From: Chloroflexota bacterium
GTDB lineage: Bacteria; Chloroflexota; Dehalococcoidia; SM23-28-2; RBG-16-64-32
NCBI GenBank assembly: GCA_029262695.1
Contig: JAJCYV010000004.1
Coordinates: 169,910 to 233,909 of the forward strand
Reading direction: 5' to 3'
Length of the DNA: 64,000 nucleotides
Part shown: piece by piece, positions 63,444 through 64,000 of the stretch
How the letters are laid out: every line of letters begins with the position of its first letter
Position numbering within the stretch: position 1 is the first letter of the stretch
Made by a program: the position numbers and the translations under genes
The notes under the pieces: generated by a model
Databases searched by the model: none
What the model saw: only the letters and a program-made list of their open reading frames with translations
What the model was told of the DNA's origin: nothing

Positions 63444-64000
63444 CTAGGCCTCCTTCGCCCTCGACTTGCCCTTGCTGTCCTGTCCTTCCGGGAACGCCAC
63501 CACCTGCTGCGCCTCGCCGCGCTTGCGACGGCGGCGCTTCTTCGCCGGCGCTGCGGGCGGCGCCATCTCTGGCAGCATCGCCATCTGGTCCGGCGGCACG
63601 TCCGGGCGGCTCCAGCCGGCCTTCAGCGCGTCCAGCTCCTCCGCCAGCTCGTCCACGTCCGCGAACGCCCGGTAGACCGAGGCGAACCGGATGTAGGCGA
63701 TGTGGTCCAGCGTCCGCAGGCGCTCCATCACCAGCTCGCCCACGAAGCTCGAAGGCACCTCCGCCTTCGCCTGCGCGTAGACCTGCTGCTCGATGTCGTC
63801 CGCCAGCGCCTCGATCGCCCCCGAAGGGATCGGCCGCTTCTCGCACGCCTTGCGCACGCCGGCGATGATCTTCCCGCGGTCGAACTCCTCGCGCAGGCCG
63901 TCCTTCTTCACCAGCGACACGCCCGCCAGCTCCACGCGCTCCAGCGTCGAGAAGCGGCGGCCGCAGCCACCGGACTCCTCCAGGCACTCGCGGCGCCGCC
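63444..64000 (-). CDS. nrdR: Transcriptional repressor NrdR, N-terminus beyond the window
   Basis: About 185 visible residues. The frame enters at the window edge with RRRECLEESGGCGRRFSTLERVEL, the second half of the NrdR zinc ribbon, then the ATP-cone (VSLVKKDGLREEFDRGKIIAGVRKAC, about 40 residues onward, to VYRAFADVDELAEEL). A basic tail KKRRRRKRGEAQ extends the C-terminus beyond the usual length of about 150-160 residues. The second zinc knuckle appears as Cys-x6-Cys rather than the usual Cys-x2-Cys. NrdR represses ribonucleotide reductase genes according to dATP/ATP and precedes the second nrdJ here. Confidence 0.88.
   Translation of the reverse strand, partial: RRRECLEESGGCGRRFSTLERVELAGVSLVKKDGLREEFDRGKIIAGVRKACEKRPIPSGAIEALADDIEQQVYAQAKAEVPSSFVGELVMERLRTLDHIAYIRFASVYRAFADVDELAEELDALKAGWSRPDVPPDQMAMLPEMAPPAAPAKKRRRRKRGEAQQVVAFPEGQDSKGKSRAKEA

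Overview
This is a high-GC bacterial chromosome window with no rRNA, insertion sequence or CRISPR array. The gene set is ribonuclease Y, YmdB, two vitamin-B12-dependent ribonucleotide reductases with NrdR, recA-recX, DUF4012 and DUF1616-LysM envelope proteins, cohesin/dockerin proteins and many GTG starts. It fits an uncultured Chloroflexota bacterium, perhaps Dehalococcoidia-like. That placement is inferred from gene content and was not tested by a search.

Layout. 1-1.3 kb: the end of an ABC exporter. 1.5-5.3 kb: a multi-PAS GGDEF-EAL protein. 5.5-6.9 kb: a secreted dockerin protein, a cohesin-like protein with an LPPTG-type anchor, and a small membrane protein. 6.9-9.0 kb: a DUF4012 protein. 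9.07-9.41 kb: a promoter and long structured leader containing a recognisable but divergent GEMM-I (cyclic di-GMP) riboswitch. 9.4-21.2 kb (+): a tightly overlapping glycan operon (HddC, HddA, GmhA, GmhB, transaldolase, GDP-sugar 4,6-dehydratase, Fcl/ColC-like reductase, ColD-like 3-dehydratase, two glycosyltransferases, a polytopic membrane protein and a methyltransferase). 21.2-31.5 kb (-): a convergent second glycan operon (oxidoreductases, SDR, nucleotide-sugar dehydrogenase homologue, epimerase, GT2, a flippase-GT2 fusion, a P-loop kinase and an unknown protein). 31.8-36.9 kb: surface and membrane proteins, including a second cohesin-like protein that carries its own dockerin. 37-42.2 kb: a second GGDEF-EAL gene inside a decayed duplication, then a cupredoxin lipoprotein. 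42.3-50.2 kb: tRNA-Asp and housekeeping genes (PHP, YmdB, rny, recX, recA, yggT, proC, yggS). 50.2-53.9 kb: a WYL regulator and small enzymes. 53.9-64 kb: nrdJ, an orphan DGQHR protein, a third GGDEF-EAL protein, a second nrdJ and nrdR (cut by the window end).

How it may work together. Three GGDEF-EAL proteins with progressively degenerate cyclase motifs share the window with a riboswitch of the cyclic-di-GMP class. That riboswitch sits in front of an operon whose enzymes, read in order, would convert sedoheptulose-7-phosphate to a GDP-heptose and then to a 6-deoxy or 3,6-dideoxy sugar. The riboswitch has C where the ligand-stacking adenine (A47 in Vc2 numbering) is expected, so its ligand or activity is an open question. 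The best candidate for something new here is this variant-riboswitch-controlled dideoxyheptose-type surface-glycan operon. The two-copy cohesin/dockerin surface system is second.
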